DNA from: Lepidostoma basale
Taxonomy: Eukaryota > Arthropoda > Insecta > Trichoptera > Lepidostomatidae
Direction of reading: 5' to 3'
Length of the DNA: 64,000 nucleotides
Assembly (NCBI GenBank): GCA_022606425.2
Contig: JAHDVF020000988.1
Coordinates: forward strand, 248,001 to 312,000
This document shows, in pieces, positions 33,150 to 42,640 of this stretch (position 1 is the stretch's first letter; each line of letters begins with the position of its first letter). A model generated the notes under the pieces. That model was given only the letters and a program-made list of their open reading frames with translations, searched no databases and was not told where the DNA came from. A program made the position numbers and the translations under genes.

Positions 33150-33400
33150 TTAAAACCATTATAAATTCGTTCGTCACCTCATGTATCGACTTCACTAGTT
33201 AAGGTTACCTGAGCGAATTGATTATAAAATGTGTAGTTATTCACAACGCTCAATAGACAAGCACCCCACTACCTTGCAGACCTTTGCAAGCTTATTGACC
33301 TGAACCCTCGACAGTCAACGCTAAGCTAACGATGGAGTTTTCAGAAACAAAAATAAAACTTTCCTTTTTAACAGACAATTCATTTTCATTTTCATTTATT
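33150..33400 (+). mobile_element. LINE-G C-terminal fragment
   Basis: TTAAGGTTACCTGAGCGAAT, then AGACAAGCACCCCACTAC and CAGTCAACGCTAAG align with 57310-57440 (LVHNALHGQAPHYLTHLSKL). An internal deletion joins this to AACTTTCCTTTTTAACAGAC, the LETFLFKR block. Confidence 0.6.
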
Positions 33401-33539
33401 TGAATAAAAATCACAAACATTACAGACATATAATTCCAGATCGTTTGCAATTACATTATAAGAATTTATAAGAAAAGCATGAAAAAAACCATTAAGATTA
33501 AGAATTAGAAAGAATCATAACATTGATAATGCATCCCTG

Positions 33540-34058
33540 AGACAACTCACACTATCACGGAATATGTCAGCCGCCGAGGCGACCCGATTAAGCAAGGATG
33601 AAAGTAGGATAAATGCCGTAGAAATGAGATCACTGAGAAGAATGTGCAGGAAAGCGATATGATAGAATACCGAACGACTAAATAAGGAAGAAATGTAAGG
33701 CAGATGATTGCACCATAAGTAAAATTAAAAAAAGGATTCCTCAGACGGTTTGGACATTTGGAACAAATGGACGAGAGAAGAATGGTTAAAATGTTGTATT
33801 TAAGCAGTGTAAGTGCGAAAAAAGAAGCCGTGGAAAACCAAGGAAAGCATGGCATGGCCAAATTAATCAAATACTGAAAGTGGCCCACATTCAAAGTCGG
33901 AAAAATCGACGAGCGTGCGTGTTACGATGTATGAATGTGGAAGAATCTAGAGAGGTATGTCAGGACAGAACGGTATGGCGACCAGTATATGCTTTTTGGT
34001 AAACTTAGAACAAGGAAACTGAAAGTATGAACGTAACTAACTAACTAACTAATATTAT
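33540..34058 (+). mobile_element. LINE-A C-terminus and 3' end
   Basis: Reads VEMRSLRRMCRKAI, then KGFLRRFGHLEQMDERRMVK, KPRKAWHGQINQILKVAHIQ and MNVEESREVCQDRTVWR in shifting frames. It ends with TAACTAACTAACTAACTAAT. In this copy the tail is TAAC-like on the plus strand, unlike the TTAG tails elsewhere, and abuts the palindrome at 34068. Confidence 0.75.
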
Positions 34059-34067
34059 TATAAAACT

Positions 34068-34280
34068 ACTTCCACTTTTGTCTTTATTTAGACAGCGACC
34101 GGTTTCGTCAGGCTCGCTGGCATCGACAGACCAGTCCGTCGATGCCAGCGAGCCTGGCGAAACCGGTCGCTGTCTAATTAAAGACAAAAGTGGAAGTAGT
34201 TAAAAAACATCGTTTTATTTAATTATTATTTAAAATGAACTTCCATCAAGAGATTTCAGTAAAATCATTTGATTATATTA
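34068..34280. ncRNA. Palindrome of two hammerhead-like motifs (GCCAG/CTGGC)
   Basis: 34068-34200 is an almost perfect inverted repeat: ACTTCCACTTTTGTCTTTAT at the left and its complement at the right end. Each half carries stem II GCCAG-CGAGC-CTGGC and GAAACCGGTC with GCTGTC following. The first box is CTGTCGA or CCGTCGA (A6 to T), so cleavage activity is doubtful. 34201-34280 is a tail (AAAATGAACTTCCATCAAGA) also found at 48540-48625 and 52265-52345. Confidence 0.55.
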
Positions 34281-34744
34281 TAAAACTGATTTTGTACTTA
34301 TTTTCAAAACATGCCTTTGAAAATAAACTCAAATTTTGATAAATAGCGTTTTAACCAAATATATTTTATTTTTAGATAAACCATTTTGTTACATTTGACA
34401 GATAAGTCATCAATTTAAATAATCATTTAATTATACTCGTATATACGAGTATATACAAACGAAGAGTCAAATTCGTATCAAAATGTTAAACGAGTATTTA
34501 AGCTTTTGACATAGTTCGATGACTTTTAAGTGAGTATACTCATCATTCATCTATTAATAACCATGCGAGGATCATATGGGTGCAAAACACATGCTGGATG
34601 GCGTATAAAGTACTTACATAATTTTGCAGCACGTAATATGGCGGGAAAATTACTTTATTGTCTTACGGTTCTGTCTAACAAATTCACATTAAAAATTCGT
34701 TAATAATAAAGAAGTAAAAAGCAACCATACAATACAATTTAATT
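34281..34744. other. Unassigned AT-rich DNA
   Basis: Contains TATACTCGTATATACGAGTA at about 34433-34453, one of many TACTCGTA sites in the window. Confidence 0.45.
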
Positions 34745-35302
34745 ATAAAAAATAGATGCAAAGAAGGCAGCACACAATGAAGTTCTAGTGCCAACTCTCA
34801 TGTATGGAAGTGAAGCTTGGAGCTAGCAAAAAAAGGATGAAAGCAGGTTAAACACCGTAGAAATGAGATCACTAAGAATAATGTGCGGGAAAACGTTATA
34901 TGATAGAATACCAAAAGAAAAGATGAAATAAGAAAGAAATGTAAGGCAGATGACTGCATCATGGATAAAATTAAAAAGGGATCCCTGAGATGGTTTGGAC
35001 ATACGGAACGAATGGATGAGAGTAGAATGGTTAAAATGTTGTACACAAGCAGCGTGAGTGGAAAAAGAAGCCGAGGACGTGAGTGGAAAAAGAAGCCGAG
35101 GACGACCGAGGAAAACATGACATACCAAATTCATCAATTACTAAAAGGCGGTCACATCCTAAGTCACAATAATCGACGTGCGTGCATGGTACGATGGATG
35201 AATGTAGAGGAATCCCGAGAGGTATGCCAGGACAGAGCATTGTGGCATTCCATCCTCTCTGCCTACCCCTCCGGGGAAATGGCGTGAGGGTTAGTTATTT
35301 TA
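34745..35302 (+). mobile_element. LINE-A C-terminal third and 3' UTR
   Basis: VLVPTLMYGSEAWS, VEMRSLRIMCGKTLYDRIPK and GSLRWFGHTERMDESRMVK are readable, then QINQLLK, MNVEESREVCQDRALW and PSGEMA. A 25-bp tandem duplication at 35053-35102 (CGTGAGTGGAAAAAGAAGCC plus GAGGA) shifts the frame. Stops precede 34961. Confidence 0.8.
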
Positions 35303-35384
35303 TAAAAAAATAGCGCATATTTCTATTTAGTGAAAAATATTACTGACGATTATATAAACTAGAATAATTTCTACGGAATAACTA

Positions 35385-35670
35385 ACCAAGGTATAGGCAG
35401 AATGAATGGACTGTCACACTGTTTTTTCTTGTAATTTCTTCACAATTATTTATTCATTGATTCTATCAATGTGTCTTAACCATCTTAATGAATCTTTCAT
35501 TATTTTATTCAGTACGCTTTACACTTATTTATTTATATTTTTACAAACGTTCTTCCCAGAGATCTCATATTTGATGCATCTATTCTACTTTCATCCTTCT
35601 TTTAACAGTTACATAGTTCAATTTCATACATATTGATCGGTACAAGAACACCATTATGCACTGTCTAATG
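35385..35670 (-). mobile_element. LINE-A fragment, minus
   Basis: TTCTATCAATGTGTCTTAAC, CAGAGATCTCATATTTGATG and CATCCTTCTTTTAACAG are reversed LINE-A coding blocks; GATCGGTACAAGAACACC is the reversed VLVPT block. Divergent. Confidence 0.6.
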
Positions 35671-36685
35671 AATGGTTTTTAAAATTGACATATAAAATAA
35701 TTTATCGTTGTTTTGTTGACATTAATGAATGAACGGAAAATAAAATACTTGATACTAACCATTTTTCAATTCGGCATACATAATGTTTTAGCAGAACATT
35801 CTTCGGATGCTTCATATACATACAAAGTTTCGCTTTTTATGATCTAATATTTAGTATAATATTATGAAACACCACAAACGAAGATACGCATTGCGTAGAA
35901 GATGTGGCAAAATTCGCATCCTTACAAGAAGGTTGCGATATCTCACACATCGTTGTTTAATTATTTAAAGATGGTTCGAACCTTTTTTTTACTCGCACGC
36001 GCTTCCTGCATTCCTAGAACTAGGCAAAGAAAACAGGATAACAGATCTACATTCCATTCAACCTTGGAATGCCTACACTAGAGACATCTGGCGGCTGACG
36101 CACCTTACGCGGGAAAACCTTTCAATGTCATTGAATTTTCACGTATTTGGAACGTATGAAGACTTTTCCTGCCATTTCATTTGTTTGTATTCTGTACTAA
36201 TGTTAATTTTGCTTAATTTTGAATGTTTTTGATGCGTAATATTTACAATCAAAGTTTTTTTTCTATCAACGATTAAAGTGAGAAGGATATACATTGTAAT
36301 CGTAGAGCTTGCTTTTAAGGCGTTGCTACGTTTGCCGCGTAAACTTTGGCGGGAAAAAGGTGAAGCGACGCTTAGTTTGGCGCCAATATCCCATATTAGG
36401 ATGTTCTAGGATCATAAGGAGATAAAATCTTAATGTTTATACCTACAGCGTTTTTTTACGTAGGCGTTCTTAGTAGGCAAGGCACTAAATAATTGGAATT
36501 ACGGAGGAATTTGTGATTTTTTCCATCAAATATTTGTTGATGGATACACACTCCAAGAGGTTTATGGATGTTACTTATCATATAATAACAATAATAAATT
36601 ACTGAACAGTTAGACAAATACAAAATAAATAAAAATATACTCGTATATAATAATAATGCAATTGCAAAATTTGTAAATTGTTCAA
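35671..36685. other. Unique-looking DNA
   Basis: 35980-36420 is GC-richer in places (TCTGGCGGCTGACGCACCTT, AAGGCGTTGCTACGTTTGCC, TGGCGCCAATATCCC), with no long frame. A host regulatory or untranslated segment is possible. Confidence 0.4.
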
Positions 36686-36689
36686 TTAA

Positions 36690-36855
36690 AAACTTTGTTT
36701 TATGAATCACAATTGTATTTTTATTTTACGCGACAGCGTGAGCGTACAATGATTGTAACACCTGATGATGTCAACATAGGTTGACGAAACAGCTGTCGCG
36801 TAAAATAAAAATACAATTGTGATACATAAAACAAAGTGTTTTAATTTAACAGTTT
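36690..36855 (+). ncRNA. Hammerhead-like motif (GTCAAC/GTTGAC)
   Basis: CTGATGA at 36762-36768, extra T, stem II GTCAAC-ATAG-GTTGAC, GAAACAGCTGTC ending 36797, then GCG. Upstream, CAATTGTATTTTTATTTTAC and GCGACAG (36710-36737) are the inverted remnant of a second copy. All core bases are canonical. Stem III could be ACA/TGT with a two-base loop or AC/GT with four. Confidence 0.6.
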
Positions 36856-36944
36856 ATAATGTAAAAGTATCATAGAGTTTTGGCCAAAACAATGGACTAT
36901 TTAAAAAACTTTGTTTTATGTATCACAGTACTTGTATTTTTTTT

Positions 36945-36992
36945 CGCGACAGCTGTTTCGTCAACCTATGTTGACATCATCAGGTATTACAA
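36945..36992 (-). ncRNA. Hammerhead-like motif, left half of palindrome
   Basis: Minus strand: CTGATGA at 36983-36977, extra T, GTCAAC-ATAG-GTTGAC, GAAACAGCTGTC with the last base at 36948. Canonical core. Confidence 0.6.
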
Positions 36993-36995
36993 TGA

Positions 36996-37045
36996 TTGTA
37001 ACACCTGATGATGTCAACATTGGTTGACGAAACAGCTGTCGCGTA
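36996..37045 (+). ncRNA. Hammerhead-like motif, right half of palindrome
   Basis: CTGATGA at 37005-37011, extra T, GTCAAC-ATTG-GTTGAC, GAAACAGCTGTC ending 37040, then GCG. Canonical core; loop 2 differs by one base from the left half. Confidence 0.6.
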
Positions 37046-37149
37046 AAATTATATACAACTGTGATACAAAAAACAAATTTATTTAATTTAATAGTTTTTT
37101 TTAAATGTTAAGGTATCACAGCGTTTCGGCCAAAACAATGGACTATGTA

Positions 37150-37422
37150 AAATTTGTATAGAAAACATTAAAAAGTTGTACAAAAGCAGCGTGAGTGGAA
37201 AAAGAAGCCGAGGTCGACCGAGGAAAACATGGCATGACCAAATTAATCAATTACTAAAAGGCGGCCACATTCGAAGTCGGAATAATCGACGTGCGTGCAT
37301 GGTAGTACGATGTATGAATGTAGAGGAAGCCCGAGAGGTATGCCAGGACAGAGCATTGTGGCGATCCATCCTCTCTGCCTACCCCTCCGGGGAAATTGCG
37401 TGATGGTTAGTTAGTTTAACAC
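37150..37422 (+). mobile_element. LINE-A C-terminus and 3' UTR
   Basis: An open frame at 37176-37403 reads SSVSGKRSRGRPRKTWHDQI, NQLLKGGHIRSRNNRRA, MNVEEAREVCQDRALWRS and ILSAYPSGEIA. It ends GATGGTTAGTTAGTTT. Very similar to 34990-35300, so both belong to one subfamily. Confidence 0.85.
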
Positions 37423-37435
37423 TTTATTCGCTAAA

Positions 37436-37482
37436 AACACCAACTGGTTTCGCTCCCGCCGGAGCTTCTTTTGATTGTATTT
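37436..37482 (-). ncRNA. Hammerhead-like motif (GCTCC/GGAGC), decayed first box
   Basis: Minus strand: CAAAAGA (for CTGAAGA), extra A, stem II GCTCC-GGCG-GGAGC, GAAACCAGTT and GG. It lies about 15 bp after the LINE-A tail. Confidence 0.45.
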
Positions 37483-38172
37483 GTGATTCATATCCGATTT
37501 TAGATAAAATACTTAATATGTGCCTAATGAGTATTCATTTTGTTAAAATTAATCATTTCAATCGAATTAAATATCGAAAATCTTAAGCAGTATTTATTAC
37601 ACGAATATTTATAGATATATAAAAATTATTAGACACAATGTGTACTAGCTACACATCAGCGATAAGAGAAGGTTAACAAAAGAGAAATAATAATATTCTT
37701 CACAATGTTCTTCGGAACAATACATCATATTATCATCATATATTTTAAGTACCAGAGAGTTGTCCTCATTGCGCAATGATGTATTTATTCACCCGCAGTA
37801 TCCTTCTGCTGATCCTTGAATGTGGTTTCCATGACAGACTTCATTTTCAGATAAAACCTTCAAGGTTTCTCTTCTCATCGTTGATTTATTATACACCATT
37901 TTTACGTATTTGTTTTACGAATTCTCAATGATCCGCCATTTCTAGCGTCATCCCGGATTGAATATACAGTATCAAGGGATGAAGCGTCTCCTTAATTTAT
38001 TGCGCGGGAAACGAAATATAATACAAGCTATTGGGATGGCGGGATTTTGGAACGTTCAAAATGGGCGCCAAATTGATCAAAAACATTATTATAGTGATAT
38101 GAGTAAATGTATGTTTATTAAAATAAATAGTTTGCGAATTAAATAAAAGAAGGCAAGTAATTTTGATAAAAT
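37483..38172. other. Unassigned
   Basis: The plus frame 37958-38146 has no recognisable family. Nothing else seen. Confidence 0.45.
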
Positions 38173-38275
38173 CAAATAATAATAATAATTATTTTTATTA
38201 TTATTATTATTATTGATCAATTATCAAGTATATGGATTTAATACCTCCAACCGGGTAACCCGTTCTAGGGAGGCA
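38173..38275. repeat. AAT/ATT hairpin and a dispersed repeat
   Basis: 38175-38215 is (AAT)n running into (ATT)n, a perfect hairpin. 38218-38275 (TGGATTTAATACCTCC, GGGTAACCCGTTCTAGGGAG) is shared with 10600-10650. Confidence 0.65.
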
Positions 38276-38420
38276 AGAATTAATTTTACAATCTTCAATA
38301 AGTATAAAATAGCTCAGTACTATGAAGAAGGAATCGGATCATCTCCAGGCTTGAAACAAATTCCCCTGTATCAGGAGCCAAACGTTCTGTCACCTAGACC
38401 ACCACCCGATTATTAATCAT
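38275..38420 (-). mobile_element. SINE2, minus
   Basis: Minus strand begins GGGTGGTGGTCTAGGTGACA, then GGCTCCTGATACAGGGGAA and TGAGCTATTTTATACTTATT. Same order as the other two complete SINE2 copies. Confidence 0.75.
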
Positions 38421-38540
38421 ATTTATTAAAATATTAATCATATTTAAGCAGTACTAAAACATGTAGATATTTGGTACTCAAAGATTAATAATAATAGTAG
38501 AAACAATGAAGATAATAATGTGTAATAACGATAATTACAA

Positions 38541-38790
38541 CGACCACCGTGGCCGAATGGTAAGTGTTTTGACTGTCATACCGAAAGGCCCCTGGGTTCG
38601 ATTCCTGGCGATGGCAGTGTGATGGTTACACTGTGTTTGGTCTGGCGTAAAATTCACGTGACAACAAAATGGCGATAGATTAGCTATTTATCATGTGTCA
38701 CGAGAATCAATATGATAGCTATACTCTTTACATCCCTGTAATGATGTAAAGAGCGATTCAACAAAATAATAATGATAATAAATAATAATC
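38541..38790 (+). mobile_element. SINE1, tRNA-derived
   Basis: CCGTGGCCGAATGGTAAGTG (A box), GGGTTCGATTCCTGG (B box), a body with CACGTGACAACAAAATGGCG, and a tail CCCTGTAATGATGTAAAGAG plus AATAATAATGATAATAA. Confidence 0.9.
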
Positions 38791-38860
38791 TTTAGGTACA
38801 TTTATATAACGCGCTTTTTGTGAGTAACTTGTCTCGAAGGCGCTTTGAATATGGAATTAA
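38790..38860 (-). mobile_element. LINE-J/G 3' scrap
   Basis: ATATAACGCGCTTTTTGTGA and TCTCGAAGGCGCTTTGAAT are a reversed LINE 3' UTR. Confidence 0.5.
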
Positions 38861-39119
38861 GTCATGCGTGCTGCAAATGATACTAAATGCAATGTATTAA
38901 TTATTATTATTTTATGGGATATTTTCGTAGTTAATGGACTAATAATGAATATTAAAAAAAAAACATTTCTTTCTTTTAATAAAGGTTTCGGTAGCTAATC
39001 AAGCCGGCTAAAAGAAGAACAAGTGGATGAAGTAATGAAGAACATTTTACGATTTACTTCAATTAATGTTGTTAATTGATATTTTTTGTTAATTAAAAAA
39101 TACATTTGTTAATAAAAAA
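38861..39119. other. AT-rich tail or arm
   Basis: 38990-39020 has AAAGGTTTCGGTAGCTAATC with AGCCGGCTAAAAGAAGAACA, a possible decayed relative of the element at 39120. Confidence 0.35.
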
Positions 39120-39300
39120 AACATTAATAACAAGTATTTTGTTTTATTCCACTTGCTTCTTAGCGTCTACTGGTTTCGGCGGCTCGCAATCCAATCTCCA
39201 AAGATGGCAATCCTCATAAACCCGAAGATGGCAGCGAGCTGCCGAAACCGGTCGAAGCTAGCAGTCAAGCGAATTAAAGTAAACACAATAGAAAGAATTT
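39120..39300. ncRNA. Head-to-head hammerhead-like pair (GGCAG/CTGCC)
   Basis: Plus copy: CCGAAGA at 39222-39228, extra T, GGCAG-CGAG-CTGCC, GAAACCGGTC ending 39253, then GAAGC. Minus copy: 39205-39163, with GAAACCAGTA and a broken stem. The outer arms (ATTCCACTTGCTTCTTAGCG and GCTAGCAGTCAAGCGAATTA) are partly inverted. Confidence 0.5.
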
Positions 39301-39394
39301 CATTTTAATTTCTTTTTTAAATCAAAATATTACATAAAATATAAACATCTATTTTCTGATCGCTGGTGTCAGATGCAGCTTTCACGATTAAAAA

Positions 39395-39442
39395 CATTGT
39401 CAAAGCGCCCTTGGGGTTAGTTTTTCACGAAAACGGCTCTAC
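39395..39442 (+). mobile_element. LINE-G 3' scrap
   Basis: AAAGCGCCCTTGGGGTTAGT and ACGAAAACGGCTCTAC parallel 15140-15210. Confidence 0.45.
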
Positions 39443-39534
39443 ATAAATGAGCATATACAAATTGTTATTAACAATAAACTTATATATTTAAATAAAATAC
39501 TCAATACATTATGGATCATGGAGGATCATTACTA

Positions 39535-39745
39535 GATTATGTTTATTTATTTATTTTGACATAAACGCCGCAAAGGCTTTTACAAAAAATGATATGTTTA
39601 GTAACAAAGGTAATTAATATAATAGGTATATATAATAGGTATTTGCACACATAAAAAGACAACTAACATATATCGGTAAAACATAAAAACGATAATAAGG
39701 ATAGCATAATAGAAAATAGAAATTACGTACATGACATAGAAAAAA
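39535..39745 (-). mobile_element. 3' UTR of a LINE with (TTTA)n tail
   Basis: Begins TTTATTTATTTATTTTGACA, then AAACGCCGCAAAGGCTTTTA and AGACAACTAACATATATCGG. The same block, split by a SINE, is at 46540-47050. A similar tail follows the LINE at 53640-53960. The class is inferred from the tail. Confidence 0.5.
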
Positions 39746-40685
39746 AACATTCATAATAATAACTTGACTGCGAAATGTCGATAACAGAAGACAATAAATT
39801 AATTGAAATCAATTGATTGAAAGCGACGAGAGTTATAAGTGTGTTCTGAAATAAATTAATACCTTCTTAATAATATGAATATTAATATTTCAAGTATTAG
39901 TAATTTAATGTCAAAGTCGTATAGTTGAGATTAACTTAAATTATTTTAAAAAATCACAGAAGAATTATCTTTATTGGAGTTCTCCTTAACAGAGCTTTAA
40001 ATCATATTTTTTTAATGCCAGCTATCTTGGAATATTTCATCGGGGTTGTCAGACACTAGTGATCAAACATTTTTAGATTGTTATTCCGCCTATCAAGAAG
40101 TCGGATGTTCTATATAGGTGGTAAAACGTGCTCAAAGGCCACTCCCTAAAGTCGTGTTTTTTCAGTCACGTTTTAATACAAGCACACTTCATAATCCTTG
40201 GTAATAAATTTTCCTTAAAAAAATCGTAGGCTCGAATGATAAAGCTCTAACTAAAACTTAAATTATGGACGCACTAATATAATTTAATTTTAGTCGTATG
40301 AGAACGATTCGATTAAAAAATAATATTCCTTAATTTATTTTAGCTTATACATAGGTACCTATGTTTTTCCGTTCTTCAAATTCAAAAACCAATTTTTTCT
40401 TTTATATTTTTTAAATAAAATGGATCAGGTAGTGACCTTACACCATTAAAATACATAAAAAAAACTAAATAACTCACTTAAATAACGTATGAGTATCACT
40501 TTTATTCCTGAGTATAGAACGTCAGTAAATTCGACGCGACTTCGAATGAGTTGACCATTCGATTTCGTCCAATTAAGAAGTTTTTTTTCATCTTCAGTGC
40601 AACACAGTTATGAAATTCTTGAAATGCTCCTCCTCACTGTAGCGTCGTCTTTGCGCTGTGTTTATGTATTATATTATTATTATCT
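39746..40685. other. Unassigned AT-rich DNA
   Basis: No gene or repeat recognised. Confidence 0.5.
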
Positions 40686-40689
40686 ATCT

Positions 40690-40890
40690 ATCTTCTGCAG
40701 CCTTTTCCCAGCGTTCATTATCAATACTAGTCCTCTGGAAGTTTGCTTTCAGGGAGTGTTTGAAGCGTTTTCTTTAACCTCAACGTGAAAGTTTTCTTTG
40801 GGTCAGCTGAGAATACAGTATTTTATTTCGGAGTCTAGTCTTAGGTTTTATGACATGGCCAGCCTCAGAAAGTAATGGCAAGCCTCAGAA
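40690..40890 (-). mobile_element. LINE-I C-terminus, minus
   Basis: Minus strand reads KRFKHSLKANFQRTSIDNER then WEKAAEDR, the block R(Y/F)KDxLKxNxxxxxIDxxxWEKxAxDR that closes another RTE-like LINE family. Confidence 0.7.
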
Positions 40891-40934
40891 AGTATTTTGT
40901 CAATGGGATTGAAAGAGCAAAGCTGACGAAAGTC

Positions 40935-41230
40935 CTAACACACCTTTGAATAATCGGAGGGAATCCTCTTTGTGGGGTAAGGATGGCAACGTTTCATCTG
41001 AAAATATTTTATCTGACAGAGTTGCGAAAGAAAGATAATATACATATTAGACCTGTATAGTTCCGATTGTTTCGAGTAAGGATCGATTTTGGGCTCTTGT
41101 GGCGGGGTGTTTGGGTCGTAATATGAGAGGTCTTTTATTGTGGGGTTAGGATGCAACGTTACATCTGAGAGCGTTTTATCTGTCACAGTTGCGAAAGAAG
41201 GATAATATAAATATTTGACCTGCATAGCTG
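40935..41230. repeat. 167-bp tandem repeat, almost two copies
   Basis: GTTGCGAAAG occurs at 41021 and 41188 in matching contexts: GGGGT(T)AGGATG-CAACGTT-CATCTGA before it and GACCTG(T/C)ATAG(T/C)T-CGATTGTTTCGAGTA after. Copies differ by about 15 percent. A long minus frame across both repeats follows from their shared phase, not from a gene. Confidence 0.8.
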
Positions 41231-41545
41231 CGATTGTTTCGAGTATTAAACGCCGAAAATGGGTTACAGGGTATCATAAAGTCGCAGGAGGTTCCTTTGA
41301 GCGACGGCGCCGAATCTGGTGGAGGGCGCGTAATGTGCTCCTTACCGCAAGACATAACAATGTGCGACGGGAGAGCTTTGTTCCGCCATGCGGGTGGCAA
41401 TCCAAATGCTGGGCCCTCCTGGCTGCCGCGGCGAGACGATCTCTCGCGACCGCAACGCGCTAGTATGAAAATAATACTCATTGATTCACCGCTTTATGGT
41501 GGAAATCTTCGGGCGTGCGCCAAATTTATGGGCTGTTAAGTCTGG
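41231..41545. other. GC-rich block of unknown origin
   Basis: Over 50 percent G+C in an AT-rich setting (TGGTGGAGGGCGCGTAATGT, CGGCGAGACGATCTCTCGCG). Frames are open on both strands (plus 41215-41463 and 41234-41539, minus 41176-41481), as expected in GC-rich DNA, and none has a recognised domain. It directly follows the 167-bp repeat and may be part of the same unknown element. Confidence 0.45.
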
Positions 41546-41639
41546 CCCGAGACGATCCCGAAAGACAAAGACAATATTTTTCCAGTGCGGTAAATGTTAT
41601 TAAAGTTTTGGTGACGATGCTCATCATTCATGGGGTCTT

Positions 41640-41775
41640 CCTTACATTTCTTCCTCCTTCTTCTTCTCCTCCTTTATGTAGATCTTGATATCTGTTAAGA
41701 CAGGATATCAAATTTGATCCTGCAATGAAGACATCCAGCTTTCTCTCCGTCTCTTTGGTGGTCTAAATGTCATAA
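41640..41775 (-). mobile_element. LINE-D 3' end, minus
   Basis: TTCCTCCTTCTTCTTCTCCT tail, then GATATCAAATTTGATCCTGC and GACATCCAGC with CTCCGTCTCTTTGGTGG, the reversed RPPKR...REGWTSSS block. Confidence 0.65.
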
Positions 41776-41998
41776 CTAAACCACTATATCATTTAAGAAA
41801 TCATCCTCTCACCATCCAATAATATCCAATCTCATTGCCCTAAAAATATTACCAACATGTACGGGAGCAATAGCCTCCATACTGGTATTCCCAAGAAGAT
41901 AAAAAAATCAGTCTAAATAAATCGTGGAAAATTAAAGAGATCAGAGAAAAAACTTGAATCTACCTGGATATACATAGGTACCATATAATATTGAAATT
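41776..41998. other. Unassigned
   Basis: Nothing recognised. Confidence 0.4.
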
Positions 41999-42261
41999 AA
42001 GAGCCCCCGCTAATTATTACAAAAAGTCACAGTAACATTTTGTCGCCGAGTCAAGTGCTATGGAGGTAAATGAGAGTGCGCTCACTGTGGCGACATGACA
42101 ATACGGTAACAAAAAGTTCCAGCGGCCGGCGACATTAGCGTGACGTGACTATCATCCGGCCTGTACATTGGTGTGGGAGTGCGCTCACTAGAAACTTTTT
42201 GTCACTCTGCCGGCAGACGCCTACCGAACGGACGTGTGGTGCGAATTTTTCAGTCCATAAG

Positions 42262-42471
42262 ATGGCGGCTTCTCTGCGAGAAGATGATATTGACAATGAG
42301 TTGTTAATAGAAAAGATTGAAAAAAGGCCAGCATTGTATACAAAAAAATTAAAGGAATTTTCGGATATTCATTTAAAAAGGAAATTGTGGGAGGAGATTT
42401 CTATTCAATTATTTCCAGCAACAACTTTAACAAGTCGTCGAAACTGTTCATTGACATACGAAAATAATTAA
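42262..42471 (+). pseudogene. Truncated MADF-domain protein of the Harbinger element
   Basis: The ATG at 42262 lies in a good start context (AAGATGG). Residues 9-53 carry the first half of a MADF domain: ELLIEKIEKRPALYTKK, then EFSDIHLKRKLWEEISIQLF with the typical tryptophan. After about residue 53 the sequence is the reversed transposase and is meaningless. In this superfamily a second gene encoding a Myb/SANT or MADF DNA-binding protein helps carry the transposase to the nucleus and to the ends (established for Harbinger). Here only the N-terminal half remains, so it cannot function fully. The earlier ATG at 42145 lies in terminal repeat DNA and is a less likely start. Confidence 0.75.
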
Positions 42472-42640
42472 AAAACTTAAGAGGATATTGACGTAATTCA
42501 GAATACAGGGTGTAAAATTTTCCTTTTAATAATCGTTCTATATAGTATATGGGATGTACCCAGTAGCGTTTCTTTCGCTTAATTTTCCTTCTGCGTAATT
42601 CAAGAGCGCAAATCACTGCGACCTCTTCGAAATCCATCAC
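42403..42640 (-). pseudogene. Truncated Harbinger transposase N-terminus
   Basis: Reads MMDFEEVAVICALELRRRK, then KRYWVHPIYYIERLLKGKF and YPLKFFNYFRMSMNSFDDLL, ending after LEIIE. The RYWVHP...GEFxxLxxELRxxPxKFFxYFRM order is the N-terminal signature of PIF/Harbinger transposases (DDE_Tnp_4 type). The whole DDE catalytic domain is missing. It is convergent with the MADF piece; the junction lies near 42405-42425. Confidence 0.8.

Larger units (their letters stand above)
36895..37085. repeat. About 110-bp palindrome of two intact hammerhead-like motifs
   Basis: 36944-37047 is an inverted repeat: CGCGACAGCTGTTTCGTCAA at the left and its complement at the right, with near-identical hairpins between. 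Outer arms with TTTGTTTTATGTATCACAGT and its inverse extend it. Confidence 0.8.

Noticed and set aside
34068..34200. Rho-independent terminator
   Set aside because: The palindrome is far too long and lies in a eukaryotic repeat setting.
34068..37085. CRISPR-like array, because of closely spaced palindromes
   Set aside because: Spacing is irregular, units are inverted rather than direct, and this is eukaryotic DNA.
40935..41225. 96-codon minus frame with an internal peptide repeat
   Set aside because: The repeat is the DNA-level 167-bp duplication. No coding signature beyond that.
41176..41539. Overlapping open frames of about 100 codons on both strands
   Set aside because: Stop codons are rare in GC-rich DNA. 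No domain, and frames on both strands are equally open.
42145..42261. Upstream ATG at 42145 as the start of the MADF protein
   Set aside because: The extra residues derive from the terminal repeat, and the ATG at 42262 has the better context and starts the family-like sequence.
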